DNA of 64,000 nt from Fasciola hepatica (GCA_948099385.1 CANUEZ040000168.1:6301001-6365000), one strand, 5' to 3'. Shown: positions 1-12,720, numbered from the stretch's first letter. Numbers and translations: made by a program. The notes: generated by a model not told the origin, from the letters alone.

Positions 1-109
1 CCAAATGCTATCGCCACAGAGATTCCGACAGTCTTGCACCTGGCATCCATGCTTTGCGCACGCCGACACCGAACTCATTCCTACTAGTTCTTATTACCGC
101 TCGATCAAC

Positions 110-866
110 AATTAGAGAAATATTGCACCTGCGATCTCTGGCATTTACCTCAAAAGCTGACATTATACTAGTAACTGAATCCTGACTGTCAGATGATGCC
201 TCGCTTGACCTTGTTCGCATAGCTGGGTATCAATGTTTCTCGAACACGCCAGTCCAGGCATGGAGGGTGCTGTTTAGCCTTTGTCAGATGCACTATCCAC
301 GCTAGTGTTATTGACCGCCCCTCTCTTCTCGTTATTGGGGATTCGTTATGGCCAACTATTCACGCCTCCGGCCAGAACCTCCTCCTTGGCTGCGTCTACG
401 TTCCTCCGGGTCTGGAGCCTGCAAAATTGACTCTGCCGTGGATGTCTTTAATGCTGCGCTTCACTATCCTGCCAGTGCAAAAATTATTGCGGGTGACTTT
501 GACCTTCCTCCAATTTGCTGGTCCTCTTATTCTAGCCCTCCCTCCCTCTCCACCTTCCTTTCCTGTGTCCGTCTTGGTGGATGGGCCCAACATGTCTCCT
601 GTCCTACTAGGGGGAACAACATCATGGGCCTAGTATTGTCCATCGATGTTCTTTATATGACCACCCAGATTACTGATCACTTCCCGGGTAGTGACAACCG
701 TATTGTCAAGTGCAAGTTCAGCTGCTTCAGCTGCTCTCATCCGATGCAATCCTCTCCCCCTGTTCCGACTTCCTACCGTTCCTGTAGCTGGCTCCTAGTG
801 CCAATGGTAATCCGCTCCCTTAACTGGGACATATTTTTCTTTCCTCCGATCCCCTCACCGTTGTGA
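110..866 (+). pseudogene. endonuclease domain of LINE-A (APE/EEP type), frameshifted
   Basis: The N-terminal part (about 110-270) reads LRSLAFTSKADIILVTES followed by LSDDASLDLVRIAGYQ, the usual LRSL..K.D...TE.WL start of an EEP-type LINE endonuclease with the catalytic glutamate. After a frameshift the C-terminal part (348-866) carries AGDFDLPPICWSS (the GDFN motif), then PTRGNNIM and a changed SDH motif, DHFPGSDNRIV. The enzyme would nick target DNA for reverse transcription. Frame changes and a stop near 266 make it non-functional. The true start lies at or before the window edge. Confidence 0.65.
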
Positions 867-1139
867 ACTCTCTCTACTCCAACCTCTTACACTGCCTAAG
901 TACCGCCAACCCACATGCTGATCCACGCCCTAAGTCCAGCGGCTCACCTCTATCACTTTTAGAGCGTAAGCTGTGTGAGCTGCAACTTACCTTTGCTAGA
1001 TCACACGACTTTACAAGTCTTCTGCGCACAAACCAGCTACAACTGAAGCTGCGTTGCATGGCCGATTCGCATCTGAGAAGGCAAGAGGCCATCGCCCTAG
1101 CACACCCAAACAAAACTGGCTACCTGTCTAACCTGCTTA

Positions 1140-2850
1140 GTGAAAGGTTCAATCACTCAAATCATACATCAAATCATACCAATCACTCAAATCATCCTCA
1201 TCTGTGGCTCATCTACCGCTTATGCCTCAGCTTCCACTCTTGAGGCTTCCAATGAGCATTTCTCTTCTTCCCTTATAAACTGTCCTGGTATTTCCCCTCC
1301 TACAAACCATCCCTGCACCTCTGCCTCTCTTTCATCGATTCCCTTCACCCATCTAGAAATTGAAAAATCAGTTTCCTTTAATAAACTTTCCCCGAAACCG
1401 GGACCAGATGATCTCCCACCGGCCCTCCTCCGTCTCGGTGGTTCTGACCTCCCTTTATTGTTGCTTGGTATATACACCACCTCCATGCTCCACAGTGTCG
1501 TCCCACCTCAACGGAAATTCTCTGTTTTAATTCCGCGCTTCAAAAATGGTGCACTATACGACCCAGATAACTATCGGCCGATTAATCACACCCCAGTAGC
1601 CTGCAAAATCATGGAGAGAATTATCAAGAAGCACACTGTCCAGCACCTCTTAACCGACAACCTGCTGAACCCTGGTCAGCATGGTTTCTTGAACTCCCCT
1701 TCATGCGCTTCTTGCAGCTTGACTTTCTTAATGTCCTATCGTCCGCTGCCGACGCCGGCAACTCCGTAACCGTCCTGTACCTCGGTATGTCTAAGGCTTT
1801 TGACCTTGTTCCCATACGGATCCGTTGGCCAAAATCCGATCTCTCGGTATTACTGACTCTCTCCTTTCCTGGCTGTCCTCTTATCTCTCTCTCTCTCTCA
1901 GATCACAAGCTGTGTTCGTTGATGGCCACTTATCTTCCGCCAAGCCAATTACTAGCGGCGTCATCCAAAGCAGTGTCCTAGGCACATTACCATTTCTGAC
2001 GTATATCAATGACATTTTTTCTTCTATTTGACACGGCACTCCTTTCCTCTTTGCCGACGATATAAAAATAGTGTACTCCTTCCTCCCTAATGACCTATCC
2101 GTGACTATGTGCAACATATCGCGTGACTTATTCGTTCTCCAAACATAGGGATTCCCGTGGTTTATGAACTTCTCTGCGGAGAAAAGCTTCCTCCTACCAC
2201 ACAAGTGCACTGTACCACCCGGCCAAATTTGTCTGGACGGCCTGCCCATCCGTATACACCCTATGGTTACCGATCTTGGCGTACGCTACTCCTGTTCTTT
2301 TAACTTCTCAGAACAGGCATCGATCCAAATCACTAAAGCTAAGTAAACCCTAGGCCTGATCAGTCGGTGTTTCTTAATACCGGCCAGTCTCCTCTCCATG
2401 TATCTCTCACACGTGAGACCGCTCCTAGAGTATTGTCCCATTACCTCCGGCCTCTGGCCACGTTCCTCTATTGTATCTCTTGAGAACTTTCAGCTTACTT
2501 TCACCAAAAGACTGTTGGGCGTATCCACAGCCCTAACACACCGCCAGCGCTGTGAGCTCCTAAAAATTGAGCCTTTGTGGATTCGTCGCATGAGGCTCAA
2601 CCTGATTTTCCTCTTTAAGCTAATCCATAACCAGGCCTACACCTCTTATCCCACCTCATTCGCCGCGCCGTGCTCCTACCCAGTCCGACATCGTGTCTTC
2701 TCTCTCCCTGTCCCTCATTCTAATCTCAGTCTGAAGTCCCGATTCTTTCTGTCAGCCTTTTCCAAAATCTGATATAAGCTCCCCCTTAGCTTACGCAGTG
2801 CCTCCTCAGTGTTCGCTCTCAGGCGCGCACCTGTTTTATGCTTAACAGTT
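1140..2850 (+). pseudogene. reverse transcriptase domain of LINE-A, multiply broken
   Basis: Fragments in at least three frames give the ordered RT blocks. KPGPDDLPPALLRLGG and DNYRPINHTPVACKIMERI lie in 1,140-1,769. The palm block A LYLGMSKAFDLVP (1,703-1,981) has LG where LD is expected, so a key aspartate codon is lost. Block B is in 1,825-2,031. Block C is FADDIKIVYS near 2,050. The thumb SHVRPLLEYCPI...RLLGV...LCELL-like segment is in 2,398-2,772. The C-terminus resembles LWNKLP.EIRSS after a stop at about 2,772. LINE-E aligns block for block. Several frameshifts and stops rule out function. Confidence 0.75.
1147..1202 (+). repeat. imperfect short tandem repeat (AATCAYWC-like units)
   Basis: Runs of aatcactcaaatcatacc-type units encode a His/Asn/Ser-rich stretch in one frame between the endonuclease and RT parts of LINE-A. 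It looks like local slippage expansion. Confidence 0.55.
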
Positions 2851-2859
2851 CCCAATGCC

Positions 2860-4451
2860 GTATTGCTCACTAATGAGCTCATCTCCGCCGACCTGGCTCC
2901 TGAAAGAGGCCTCACACTATAACTCCACTACCTCTGCGCTACAGGCCACTAGGTACACCTCATGCCCGACACTCCCCCTCTCTCAAGTGCCGCGAACTAA
3001 GGCCACTTCCTTCACTGATCCATGGCGAACTTACCTCCTGCCTTCATAAGACAACCCTATTGCTCACCTACGTTCATCCGTTATCTATCATATTTTTTTC
3101 TTCCCAGTATCCGTTGCTTCTCAGCTGGGGCACACCCAGACTGCGCTTCTCTATCCCTTCTCCCTTTCCAGTGATCCTCAATGACGGCCAACCACTTCGG
3201 GCACCGTACTTACCATCTTGGCAGGTGCATCTGGATGATATTGCTACACGGTCGTCTACCACTCAACGTTTCTGTCGGCTCTCCTGTCCATGGTCTCGCA
3301 CCTTGGCCAATTGTTCCTGGATCACGCACCCTTATCGCGGTGGTTTAGTCCCCTGTTCAACTATCAATGAACACTCGTGTCACTCCCAACAGTGCGGGGC
3401 GCTGTCAGATTCACCGCTGTGGCCGGCGCACATCGAGTGTGCAGGCCGTGTGCAACGATGTGCGAGTGCAATTAGACTGGTGGATCACACCTCCTGTGTT
3501 CACTTCACAAAGTGTTTTTCAGACTGCGTGCCCGGCGCACGGCCAGTCCCACTCACTTACATCGGTTGCGGATGGCGCGCTCTAACTTTTTTCGGACTAC
3601 CGAATCCAATGCTGTCGGTTGAAAATTGCATGCTCCTCACCATTTTTCCGCCACAGTTTGTTCACCTATCATCTGTTACCACTTCCCATTTTTGTCGCCC
3701 TGCCACGGTATGCACACCTACCCGTTCTGTCCTTTCTCCTATCGCCTCTCTCTACACCAACTTTCATTGCATTGAGTCACTACCGTCCTACCCACTCCTC
3801 TCTGCCGACGCTCGCCAATATCGCTTTTTCCACCTGCCGTCATTGCTGGCTTCTATTTTCTGTGCACTTGGTACTACCCTCTGCTCAGAATGCCCATTGA
3901 TAGCATTCTTATGCCCCACTGCCTGTTGTTTTGGTAAATCCCTCCTTGTTCTCCCTCCTCATGCCCAATTCCATTATTCACCAATCACACCCGCACCCAT
4001 GACCAATCCGCATATTAGAACTACAGGCTTTTTTCTGTGCCTTTCAGTGTGGTCCGCTTTCCCATGTCCCAACGATTGTAAAGACAACGCTACGTCATGA
4101 TGTTCTTTTACACTTCCAAACCGTTTGATCTATCACTACCCGATTCTGGTCCGTCACCACATGTCGCACCTTCACTGATCAAATAATGAGACCCACTCTT
4201 AACCGTTCTTCTCGATCCTGTCGTTCATCTTCACTGCTCTATGAACTGCTACTCACAGTCTTTATCACTTCTGTGATTGCGCATTCTATTTTTCTCTCAG
4301 TTGGGCTGCCATGTGTGCCTGTCATGAAGATGATCCACCACGATATTCCAAAGTTAATTCTGCAACCAGCTGATTTAACCTAACCCACCCCTCCCAATGA
4401 CTGATAATTTCTTTGTAGGACCGCGTTGTTATTGCTCCTGCCTCTCTTACA

Positions 4452-4490
<39 letters not shown>

Positions 4491-5113
4491 CATATATATA
4501 TAAACTTGCGCATATATGTATATGTGCACGCGCTCTGCATCTTGCAGTTTCTCACCGGCCATTTCTCTTGCTATCATCCCACCGACCGTCATCATATGCA
4601 TCCATCAATTCTACATCTGTGTCTCACATCTACCATATCCAATCTTTTCAACTCGTTTCTGTCATCCAATCAACCCTCTACGTCCTGTATTGCTCCCTGC
4701 CTGTTTTACGATGAGTTTTGTGCCCTGTCCTCCGACAACCCACTGCCGAGTACCAATGCTTCATTGATATCTAATCCACTGCAGTGTGCCTCACTTTCTT
4801 CTTCATCGTCCCCCGCCACTGCAGTTCCTTATACCGATTTCTAGCCTTTCTCATGTTTTCCAGTCGGCCTACAGATGTCTCCACCGGACCAGTCATACTC
4901 CCCATCTAATCTTGACTTTCAAACTCACCGGGAGTCCATTCAAATCCGCTCTTGAGTTCATTTAAAATCTACACAATCTCTATGGTGTGCATACATTTAT
5001 CCTATTTTCATGCCAATTTATTCCGCCTGCTGAGCCATTTTATCCTATATTTTCATGAGAGTTTCCACATTTTCATGAACTATATCTGTCCATTCCATCA
5101 CCTGTATCAACAA
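2860..5113 (+). other. 3'UTR of LINE-A
   Basis: This stretch between the RT end and the terminal motif is strongly pyrimidine-rich on the + strand and has no conserved domain. A segment at about 3,400-3,590 is recognisably related to 48,290-48,480 (+, LINE-E) and to about 6,830-6,990 (-, LINE-B); the shared core is the CACATCG.G.GTGCAGGCCGT region. That identifies it as a shared 3'UTR of one LINE family. The open frame at 3,060-4,100 is a composition effect of the pyrimidine bias and shows no family resemblance. Confidence 0.6.
4454..4503. repeat. (TA)n microsatellite
   Basis: About 50 bp of nearly pure TA dinucleotides with one interruption at 4,488-4,491, inside the LINE-A 3'UTR. It is absent from the related 3'UTRs, so it probably arose after insertion. 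Confidence 0.95.
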
Positions 5114-5171
5114 GATCATGTACATGGCATGCTTCGGGAGTCTCCGAAATAAACCACCATTATTATTATTA
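5114..5171 (+). repeat. LINE 3'-terminal motif with (ATT)n tail, LINE-A copy
   Basis: The motif runs GATCATG, GCATGC, TTCGGGAGTCTCCGAAATAAACC, then CATTATTATTATT. Related versions close the elements at 5,405 (-), 16,395 (-), about 30,055 (+), 32,626 (+), 33,137 (+), 50,551 (+) and 60,507 (-). It is probably the RT recognition end of this family. Confidence 0.75.
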
Positions 5172-5404
5172 CCAAGATGACAAATACGGAAGAGTCAAAA
5201 AGAGTAAAAATCCGGCTCTTTGAGTCCACCTTCCACTAACCGGGCTGCGAAGTAAATGAGCGTCCTCAACTGTCAGCCTATGCCCAATTCTGCATATGGG
5301 GAAACCTCAGTACTCTGCAATCTGCCTCCTAGCCTGATAAGCCTTTGGATCGCCCGCCTGCGCCCGTAGGGTGACAGCGTATCGAGCATTCTCTCTCTTT
5401 AGTT
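5172..5404. other. spacer between two tail-to-tail LINEs, related to 18.77-18.89 kb
   Basis: No coding signal. The stretch at about 5,270-5,400 resembles the reverse complement of 18,770-18,890: a TGTCACCC-type block, then a GTTTCCC/CATA(C/T)GCAG-type block and TAGGCTG follow in the same order in both. It may be a short dispersed repeat. Confidence 0.4.
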
Positions 5405-8400
5405 AATAATAACAATAAGGGTTTATTTCGGAGAGGCCCGAGGCGTGCCAGATACACCATCAAAAACGTCACGGGGGAATACATGGACATTTCATGATTA
5501 TTTAGAAGAGTGTACTGCTAGTGTGGAATAAATGAACTCAATGTCGGTAAATGAAAGAGAAAGGTAATATAAATATAAGGCAAATGTATGCAGGCCAGGG
5601 ACCAGCAAAGGCAGTGTTAAATAGGCCCGTTGGTGAATTCAAACTATTGCCTGGTGAATCCGAAAGTCTAGGTCAGGTGGTGAGGTCTGACTAGTCCAGA
5701 TGTTTGGGGAGTGTCATGAGAGAAAAGAAAATACGGTTGTGATAGTTGTGTTACCAAGAGACTGTGAAGAATAAGCTTATAAGCATGTGGAAGGAATGGA
5801 TAGGAATGACTCATTGTCACCCTGTGATAAGTGGTGGGTAACACGTCGCAGAACCCTGTACGAAATGGAGCAGGGGAACCAGGGCTTACAAGGGGGGTCA
5901 GATATAAAATATCTTTTGGAGAGACTGGTAGACGGTGGCTTTAAGCTGACGATATTTTTTGAGTGGACTTTTATCAAGAGAGGCAGCTGGATGTTGCAAG
6001 GGAGAAGGCCTTCAAAAACTGGAGCGTGTAGAGCGAAAATGTGCTGTATCAATAATCAAATGTGAAATATCTGCAGAATATCATAAAGTATTGGTTTTTT
6101 GTAAAAAATGGAACGTAGTGGATCTGCAGATAGAAAAGTCAGCCTCAGGTGCACTGGGATGAGGTCAGCTATGTCGAACTGTTCGTAAGGACGAAGGATA
6201 AAGGGAGTGACCGACGGAAGCAGGTCGGAGTAATTCGAATAACTTGTTCAGAGTAAGTGGATCATGAGATGCAGGTTGGGAATGAGGAGAGCAGTAGCAA
6301 CTGGACTTACTTTAGGAAGCAGTGAGATAATGACGATGGAGGTGGCCAGAAAGAGCGGAGAAAATATGGCGAGGAAACGATGGAACTGGAGCACTGCTTG
6401 CCTGCAGGCAGTTTCATAAGAGGAATGAGGAGAAGACCCCGATCAAAGCTTTTGCTGATGGGGATGCCAAGAGGGATTTATAGTGCCGAGCACGTAATAT
6501 ATGATGGCAATGAGTTGGTAAGTAAATAGGCCATAAAAGACGCAAAGATTGGAAGGTAGGTTATAACACGGTGATTGGGCGTGGGCTTGGGTTAGGTCGA
6601 TGATGAAAGACGATAAGAGAACGGGCAAAGCGGATAGGCGTGCAAAAGGTGGTAGGAAGATGAGTGGTAATAGGGACAAATCGGCTAGGTTTGCATAAGA
6701 GAAGTTGAGATAGGAAGCGGTTAGAATGATGAAATAAGTCGAAAGTGAGCCTACCGCAGTTGAGCCAAGGCGATGAACGCAAGCAATACGCAAACGGCTG
6801 TATAGAGTGCGGTAGGGCTGTGACAGCCAAGGTGTGAACTTCACAATCGGCTCTAGTGGATGGGGCTGACCGTGGGCTGGACACTTGACTCGAAAAACAC
6901 TTTGAAGTGAACACGGGGGTTGTGATCTACCAAGCCAGGTGAGCCCGCAAATCATAACATACGGCCCGCACGCCCGATATGCGCCGGCCAAAACGATGGA
7001 TCGGACCGCTCCCCGAACAGTTGGAATTGGGGCTGACGTTCATCGATGACTATGCTTGTGAGGCCTAGTTCAACCATGAAGGTGTAAGGTCCGCGATCAG
7101 ATGGCTAGGCTGTGAGGGGTCTCAGAGGGCGGAACCAGTGAGGCTGGCGGTTGGTAAGCCACCACGTAACGGCTTTATCAAGGCGTGTTTTTTAATGTAC
7201 GTAATCTTTATGAATCTAGGACAGTTGACCAAGTTTGTGTAAAATGCGTATGATGGGAGAACTGGAAGGGAAAAACGGGTAGGAAAAGGCAGTCAGGGTT
7301 TGCCCCTGCTGTTGTAACTGTAAACGGAGGCGATGAAAACCGCGAAAGAGAGAAGCTTAAGGGTGTATGAGACTACGGGAGAAAGACGAAGCAGGGCGCA
7401 AGAAAGTAATAGTTTTTCGGTTCCATTTACGCATTATGGGAGAAACCACGGCTAGTCAAGCGTTGAGAATTCAGTCAGATAGGTGAGACTGTTTTCGTTG
7501 ATTTTTTCCTTAAGTGGAGAGAGCAGGGTCTGCGAGGTAGTTGACCTTAGAGCTCGAGGCTCCTCCGGTGTGTTGTATCTTCAGATACGTACATAATATA
7601 TAACGGAAGTGCAAAGGTAGCATGAAGATATGGAATGAATGCCAATGGAAATTGGGACGTGGTCTGAGAAGCTTGAATGGTGATGGGAAAGGTGTTCCAG
7701 CACTTGGAGTAGACAAGGAGGAAAAAGCGTGAAAACAAGGTTCTCTTTGCTGTGGTGGGAGGGGTAGCAAGGGACCTGTGTCAAATGACCATTGAGGACC
7801 CACCAAGAGCCAGGAATCCTGGGGTATTTGCAGCTTTTAGGCTAGGACCTCGCAGTTATCAGTGGAAAAATTCATCATCCAGGAGTGACACCAGCGACCA
7901 AATGCAGAGAGGTCCGCTGAAGTGTTGCAGAGAGTAGAGGTAGCATCATCAGAAACGAAACTGTAGGCTATTCTTATTTCACCTGCACACAAGAATGGCG
8001 TACCATGGTGTGCTGGATCCAGTGCGTCAATAATGTATATAAGAAATAGAAGTGAATCCAATACACCTCCCTGTACAACACCACCAGTAACAGGTCTCGG
8101 GTTAGGTATATGTCCGCTGGTGAAAGCCACTTGAGAAAGACGAGTGAGATAAGATTGCAGCAAAGAAAGCAGTGGGTCAGTAATGCAAAACGGAAGCAGG
8201 TTAGCGATGAGGTGGGGGTGTGAAACACGGTCGGAAGTCTTCGACTGGTCTAGGTAGACAACGGTTATTGCCCACCCGCTATAAGCAGCCCCGGTGACTA
8301 GGTTGTGGAAGTCAAACTGACGTGTAGTGCACAAAAGCGATTTAAGAAACCAGTGCTGTTTGTTTCTAAGATCCTCTGAATCGAGGAGGTGGGTCATAAT

Positions 8401-8700
8401 GCCGTCTTCAACCATCATTTACGTTATTTTGGTAATAATAGGGATGTGACCAATGAAACGGTAATTGATGATCCTGCCTTTTTGTCTGTCACCAATGTCA
8501 ATAACACGATCCCAGCGACCGCAACCGGGCCTCATCTGCAACTGGGCACATATTCCTGTGGTCACAGTTTTCCTGAACGCCTCTGATCAACCTGGCACAT
8601 TGGTGATGGCTAGATACATAACCGTAAGAACATCCCCTTGGATTCCAATACGTGAGGTTTTTAAACCATCATAATCGTCCATCTTTTCCATCTTGGTCAC
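5405..8700 (-). mobile_element. LINE-B: CR1/Jockey-type LINE on the minus strand, 5'-truncated
   Basis: Reading from high to low coordinates: RT remnants (about 8,560-7,837), the thumb C-terminus (about 7,738-7,547), a 2.1-kb 3'UTR that is pyrimidine-rich on the minus strand, and the terminal motif with an AAT-rich tail at 5,405-5,417. No endonuclease is recognisable, so it is 5'-truncated near 8.7 kb or decayed beyond that. Same family as LINE-A by RT, 3'UTR segment and terminal motif. Confidence 0.72.
7547..8560 (-). pseudogene. reverse transcriptase remnant of LINE-B
   Basis: The 193-residue open stretch (8,418-7,837) contains HLLDSEDL..QHWFLKS (block 3), VVYLDQSKTSDRVSHPHL (block A, catalytic D kept in VVYLD), VTGGVVQGGVLDSLLFLIYI (block B) and a degenerate block C reading CAGEIRIAYSF where FADD is expected, so both catalytic Asp residues of that block are gone. 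Just upstream, in another frame, NYRFIGHIPIITKIT matches NYRPI.HTPV..K. The C-terminal SKCWNTFPITIQ (about 7,700) matches SKLWNKLPLEIR of LINE-E. Clearly inactive. Confidence 0.7.
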
Positions 8701-11700
8701 TTTTGAGTACTTGGAACCCTACTGGAAAGGCAGGTGCTAACTAATCACAGTGTAAACTATTCATCCTGGTAGTAATAATTCGAGTGAAACTCTGAATAGT
8801 GACCTGCCAAGTAGCATATATGAGACTGTCACAGAGAACCCATCCCCTGAAGAGTGAATGTCCAGTCCGGTCTAGAACCCCTTTGCCCCTAAATTTGAAA
8901 CGTTCGGGTACAGCTTTCACCCTCTTGGCATTCGATTGCAGGGTACGTTCTCAGCGTACCAAGCTCTGGCTGGGCTGCAACTACCTACACCTATTTCTAG
9001 CTATCCTCTCCACTAGTAGATACTCATCCAATCACATTTGAGGTCTCATTTTCTGATCCCATCTTCACTTATTCTCGGCGCTCAAAAGGGGCCCCTCTTC
9101 TTACTTGCCGCATACCAACTCAGGTATTTACCACTTTGTCTAAGTCTCCGCTTACCAGTACCTCAACTGAAGCTACATTATCTTCCAGCTACGCTAAAAC
9201 TTCCACTCCGTCTCCGTCCGTTGATCCCACATAGGTCTGTCCACCGACCACCAGTCAGCAAAATTCGTTAACAAAACTGACGTTGTTTGATTCTTATTGC
9301 AACTTCAGACATAACCCCCACTGGAACATCTTCTAGACAGCCCCGCCTAACCTCCTTCAGAGCGTTTTACTTACATGGGTAGCCGTCGTCCGACAGGGCT
9401 TACCCTCGGATTACCGCACGGGTTTACCGATTTGATTGATGGGATCGGGCTACTCTCTAGTTTGGATGGCCATCCCTTTACAATTACTGCCCATTTTGTC
9501 ACTGATGAAGGTGGGCATTAACAGCCTAGTTTCTCCGTTTTCCTTTTGGCTTAACTATTGCCAACTCCTTACCTGATTATTTTGATACCTCGGTATGGAT
9601 TTGCTCCGCTGCTTGGTACTCAGATCCAGAAGTAAAAATAACTTTTAGCCCTGAAGTTTCTTGTACACTATTCAACATCTACTTGGTTTCCAGGAAACAG
9701 GATCGCCGATCACTACGACACAACTCTAGATGGCTTCACTTGACAGCCTCCATGCCTCGTCATCATTCGACGTCTTGGAATGCTTTCTTCTGGAGTTAGC
9801 TGGGATTGAGGGACATAGATTGGGTTTGTCGGGGCATTTGGTAGGTTTACTCATCAAGCAAACATCATGTCATCCGGATATCGGCTTTTTTTGTGGTGGA
9901 AACTAGTGGAGATGGACCAAGCAGCACTAAGAAGTGTTTGGGTGAAGAGTTAAATGAGAGTTGGAAGGACGGTGGCCTCCGGGGGCTCCTATCCATATCG
10001 CGGGTTCAGTTCAATTTGCTCAAGACCGGCGACAGCCAAAACCAATCAAACTCCCAAATTCCGTGCAAAATCATGCACATGAAGCAGTACTCATAATGGT
10101 GAATACTACATTTTCTTTTTCCCAGTTCAGCTTGGTAAAATATTCAACTGTCGTCTTTCAGTCTATATTATTCGGTTTGCTTCCAAAATCCTTCCGCAAG
10201 ATCACTGAACTGGTATGCAGTTTGAATTCTCCGGTGCCCTCGCAACTAAAGAGCCCGGTCCTCATTATCACTTAGCTTTAATAAGAGAAGGTTCATTTTC
10301 AACCACAAACCTCCGTCATATTCAACAACTTATCTGGCCGAAGCTGCTAGTTAAGCAGCCTTCACAATCGCTCCACCTGGTAATAAGTATAACAGTGGGG
10401 GGAGGTGCCATCCGGTAAAACACTATGTTCACTTGGCAGTAGAAGGGGAGATAGCTAGCTAAACTGATTAGATGGCACACGATCCCAATCGTCTGTTTCT
10501 TCAAAACTGTCCCCCACACATTTTCTGGTTTCCCTTTGAACCCATTCACAGAGCTTTCCCATATCCCATTCGGGGGCTCATTCCTGATGTTCACTGCCTA
10601 AATTGGTAAAAATGAGCCGCTAATTATGGCCTCTAACTTTTCTTTGGGTAGCCATTTCCACTGACCACGGATAACTCCCCTGTATGAACTCCTGCTTCTA
10701 CTTTCCTCCCCAGCACTGAGAAAGTCCCATATGGGGTTACGGCTTATTCGTTTTTCCCTCAGGGGCGACCATGGTATTCTAACCTCTAATTGTAGCGCGA
10801 ATTCCCGTATTTGACAGATCAGCGAACAGATCTCCGTGGTGGCTGTTCAGGAGCAAGCACCTTCCTTACTGGATATGGCCTCTATGAATGGACAGGGTAT
10901 CCTAGATGGTTCCCCATAGAAGACCTCCACGGTGACAAAGCCCTCACTTTACTAAAGATGACAGCCTTTCTCAACTGGTGTAGGACTACGCTGTATTCCG
11001 CATTCATTTTGGCCCTTGGAACCTTCGATTTAAATTCACTACCCGCCCTCTTCCTTTGATTCCGGGCCCTTGTGGTCTGCTCTGGCGACTCCCGATCTAT
11101 TGCTGGGCCCAAACATTGAATGAGCCACTGCTCTTGTTTTTAGGTTAGGTGCTGACCTTTTCTCATATTCGAAGAAAGATTCCAGGCCACCGATAAGTAG
11201 TATACTTTGTCCCAGTCGCTCTGAACAGCAGCGTCATCTAATGCTTCCATCAGCTTAACGTCTTCGGCTAATGAGGACAGCGTTTCCGACCCGTCTGCAA
11301 GGTCGTTGCTGTAAACCACGAACTGGAAAGTTTACAGAACCGACCCCCTTGGCAACCCGCAAAATAACCTTTCAGCGCCAGCCCAGCAGCCACCTTCTCC
11401 CACACAAGAAGCCTCATCATTTAGGCCTTGCTATCCACTATTTCAGCCTCCTTTTGGGATGAAGCTATTTCACCTTTACCTCGTGTAGTCTGCAGTTGAT
11501 CGAGTCATGTCAAGTCAAGTCGAGTCAGCGGTAGATGTTTCCACCACATACCGGTGTTTTTCCAGAACTCACAACACATTTGTAGATATAGAAATACATA
11601 TTCGGTAAATGCATATAGACTACGTTAATAATAATCCGAGTGGATATTTATTTACTTCTGTTAGAACTTGCACCGGACCAAAAAGGTGACGAGTGGGATA

Positions 11701-11989
11701 ATGTCAAACGTAACTGCGATATGCAGGCGTCGAAGCAAGCAGAAATTCGAACCCCGAGCAAGTACTCGTTTTTGTCGCGCACAGGAGGACTTGCCTCAAA
11801 AGGCATTTTCGAAGTGCGCTCGATAAAAAACCGAGGTGTTCGCTAGTAATAGAATCAGCAACTGTATCTCTGGATATGCCATCACATTTGGAAATATGTT
11901 ACCCAATCCATTTATTTTGACTTGAACTTGTGAAGTTTCTTACTTTTCCCATCTTGAGCCAAAGCCATCACGTGGACTACGTAATCAGT
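8701..11989. other. no recognisable gene (3.3 kb)
   Basis: Only short unrelated open frames are present. No domain, tail motif, LTR or long repeat shared with the rest of the window was found by eye. It may be older decayed repeat or intergenic DNA. Confidence 0.5.
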
Positions 11990-12720
11990 GGCGGCAAAAG
12001 TGGAGCATGGAGGCTGATAAGCGTACCAGCGCTTACCCCCAGCAGACTCCCAGGTAAAGCATGGTGAAGCAACCCCTCATACAATTCAAGCATCACGAGG
12101 GCGCAGGCGGTGGAGCAGAATTTCTTGGGTTCTTCCCCGGGGACAGACGTTATCTAGGCTAATCTCCAAATTTCAGGCATTTCTGTTCCCGCTAGAGGGT
12201 TGTTGAATATATTATTTAGTGGAGCCGAGAAGGCCCCCGCTTATTGCTTGAGTACAACAGGCGATGTCTTCTGGACCATGGGCTTCATTTATCACCACTT
12301 TGCACAGCCGTTAGAGGGACGTGCTGGGTTTGATAGTTGGTGGTTCAGGTGAGCTGCTGAGGACTGGCACGAAGGTACGTTGCTTTTTTGAGCCGAAATC
12401 AAAGTGGTGTTTGCGGCGTTGATATTTTCTTCTGTTTCTTGAAGTACTGCTACAGATGATTTGTCGCTTCGTACACGACACGACATAAAATGTCCTGAGA
12501 CACTACTTACAGATCATTTCACCGACTGGGCGACATTCTGGTAACGCAGGTTTTGATAAGTCTTTGGTGTTAGTGCCGTTAACATGTCTTTCCAAGCCGA
12601 AGGCAAGCTAACAGCTTCGGCTAGCAAGATGAGTGGGGGAATGAGCGGCCGAGCCAATTTCACCAGTATAAAGAAATAAACCCACCGTGCTCCGAAGACT
12701 AACAAATTTTCACGGATCAA
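11990..12720 (-). pseudogene. badly decayed LINE reverse transcriptase fragment
   Basis: On the minus strand near 12,150-12,230 the translation LNNIFNNPLAGTEMPEIW, then ITSV and CSTACALVMLELYEGLL, resembles the RT finger region of CR1/Rex-like LINEs (IFN.SL...P..WK.A.ITPV..., then ..ALTS.VMK..E.L). A second stretch at about 12,540-12,700, LAEAVSLPSAWKDMLTALT, resembles the same region and may belong to another copy. Stops and frameshifts are frequent and the palm motifs are not visible. Weak call. Confidence 0.3.

Larger units (their letters stand above)
1..5171 (+). mobile_element. LINE-A: CR1/Jockey-type non-LTR retrotransposon, 5' end outside the window
   Basis: Order on the + strand: endonuclease remnants (about 110-860), reverse transcriptase remnants (about 1,330-2,850), a pyrimidine-rich 3'UTR (about 2,860-5,113), then a terminal motif and an (ATT)n tail at 5,159-5,171. 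Domain order and the simple-repeat 3' end are those of CR1/Jockey-group elements, which insert by target-primed reverse transcription. Reading frames are broken by many stops and frameshifts, so it is inactive. LINE-B meets it tail to tail 234 bp further on. Clade name is inference from RT motifs. Confidence 0.8.

Noticed and set aside
3060..4100. 346-codon open frame as a gene
   Set aside because: It lies in the pyrimidine-rich 3'UTR of LINE-A, is rich in S, P, C and L as expected from composition, and shows no domain.
4397..4714. Frame with YIYIYIYI repeats
   Set aside because: It is simply the (TA)n microsatellite translated.
11745..11775. TTCGAACCCC as a tRNA T-arm
   Set aside because: No matching acceptor, D or anticodon arms can be folded upstream at tRNA spacing.
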